Of a stretch of 6,806 bases of DNA, positions 6,644 through 6,806 are shown piece by piece. Each line of letters opens with the position of its first letter. Positions within the stretch are counted from its first letter, which is position 1. The stretch is from assembly GCA_030592025.1 (NCBI GenBank), contig JAUUZX010000078.1, positions 1 to 6,806 on the forward strand, given 5' to 3'. The notes beneath the pieces are model-generated. The model was not told where the DNA came from. It ran no database searches and saw only the letters and a program-made list of their open reading frames with translations. Source of the DNA: a bacterium (GTDB lineage: Bacteria; Krumholzibacteriota; Krumholzibacteria; LZORAL124-64-63). Position numbers and translations under genes: made by a program.

Positions 6644-6806
6644 ATGGCCAAGACGACCACCCGTTTCTACTGCAAGGATTGCGGCCACGAGGAGCTGCGC
6701 TGGCTGGGCCGATGCCCGGGCTGCGGCGCCTGGAACACCCTGGCCGAAATGAAGATCGTCCCGACCGGCAGCGGGTCCAAGGGCGCGCGGGGGTTCAGGG
6801 CCGGTA
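6644..6806 (+). CDS. radA: DNA repair protein RadA (Sms), 5' part only
   Basis: The first 54 codons of a gene that continues past the right edge. The start MAKTTTRFYCKDCG and the following WLGRCPGCGAWNTL are the N-terminal zinc finger of RadA, with Cys10, Cys13, Cys24 and Cys27 as the CxxC-CxxC ligands. RadA is a RecA-like ATPase that helps process recombination intermediates through branch migration; full proteins run about 450 residues, so the Walker, KNRFG and Lon-like parts lie outside the window. GGGA (6634-6637) six nt before the ATG can serve as ribosome site. The gene begins 39 bp after the protease stop with a hairpin between them, so partial cotranscription is possible, although I see no functional link. 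No separate promoter is visible in this short gap. Confidence 0.93.
   Translation, partial: MAKTTTRFYCKDCGHEELRWLGRCPGCGAWNTLAEMKIVPTGSGSKGARGFRAG

Noticed and set aside
3752..6688. A 978-codon open frame on the minus strand opposite the protease gene.
   Set aside because: It is the mirror of a high-GC coding region: rich in Gly, Val, His and Arg, without recognisable domains, while the plus strand gives an intact S8 protease. Stop codons are rare by chance at this GC level.

Overview
The window is a GC-rich (very roughly 70% by eye), tightly packed bacterial chromosomal segment. It holds five protein genes, two of them cut by the window edges, and no RNA gene, CRISPR array, insertion sequence or phage-like feature that I can see. 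The secreted protease ends in the NPFNP / IYDVRG / WDGRD / SGVY type of C-terminal module (FlgD-like Ig, or type IX-like sorting domain). That module is common in the FCB superphylum and its uncultured high-GC relatives. I therefore infer a high-GC FCB-type lineage such as Krumholzibacteriota, Eisenbacteria, Latescibacterota or Gemmatimonadota-like, with modest confidence and no way to choose among them from one window.

Left part, minus strand (1-2524). A patatin-like phospholipase gene (1586-2524) is followed 90 bp downstream by a YgiQ-family radical SAM gene (1495 to beyond base 1). Both read leftward and may be cotranscribed. The patatin gene has a consensus Shine-Dalgarno and a plausible extended -10 promoter.

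Middle (2525-3694). A 183-bp divergent control region separates patatin from a plus-strand gene for an acidic, cytoplasmic TPR protein of the ST7-like type. A good sigma70-like promoter (TTGACG, 17-nt spacer, TAGCAT) faces that gene.

Right part, plus strand (3812-6806). A 930-residue secreted subtilisin-like serine protease has, in order, a signal peptide, a propeptide-like region, an S8 catalytic domain with an intact triad, two similar beta modules, a P/Homo B domain and the C-terminal sorting-like module. After a 39-bp gap containing a perfect hairpin, the DNA-repair gene radA begins and runs off the right edge.

The genes do not form an obvious pathway: a lipid hydrolase, an uncharacterised radical SAM enzyme, a TPR adaptor, an exported protease and a recombination factor. 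I found no convincing new multi-gene system. The points most worth a second look are the protease architecture, the uncharacterised TPR protein divergent from the phospholipase, and U-tract-less hairpins placed at the stop codons of both complete plus-strand genes.
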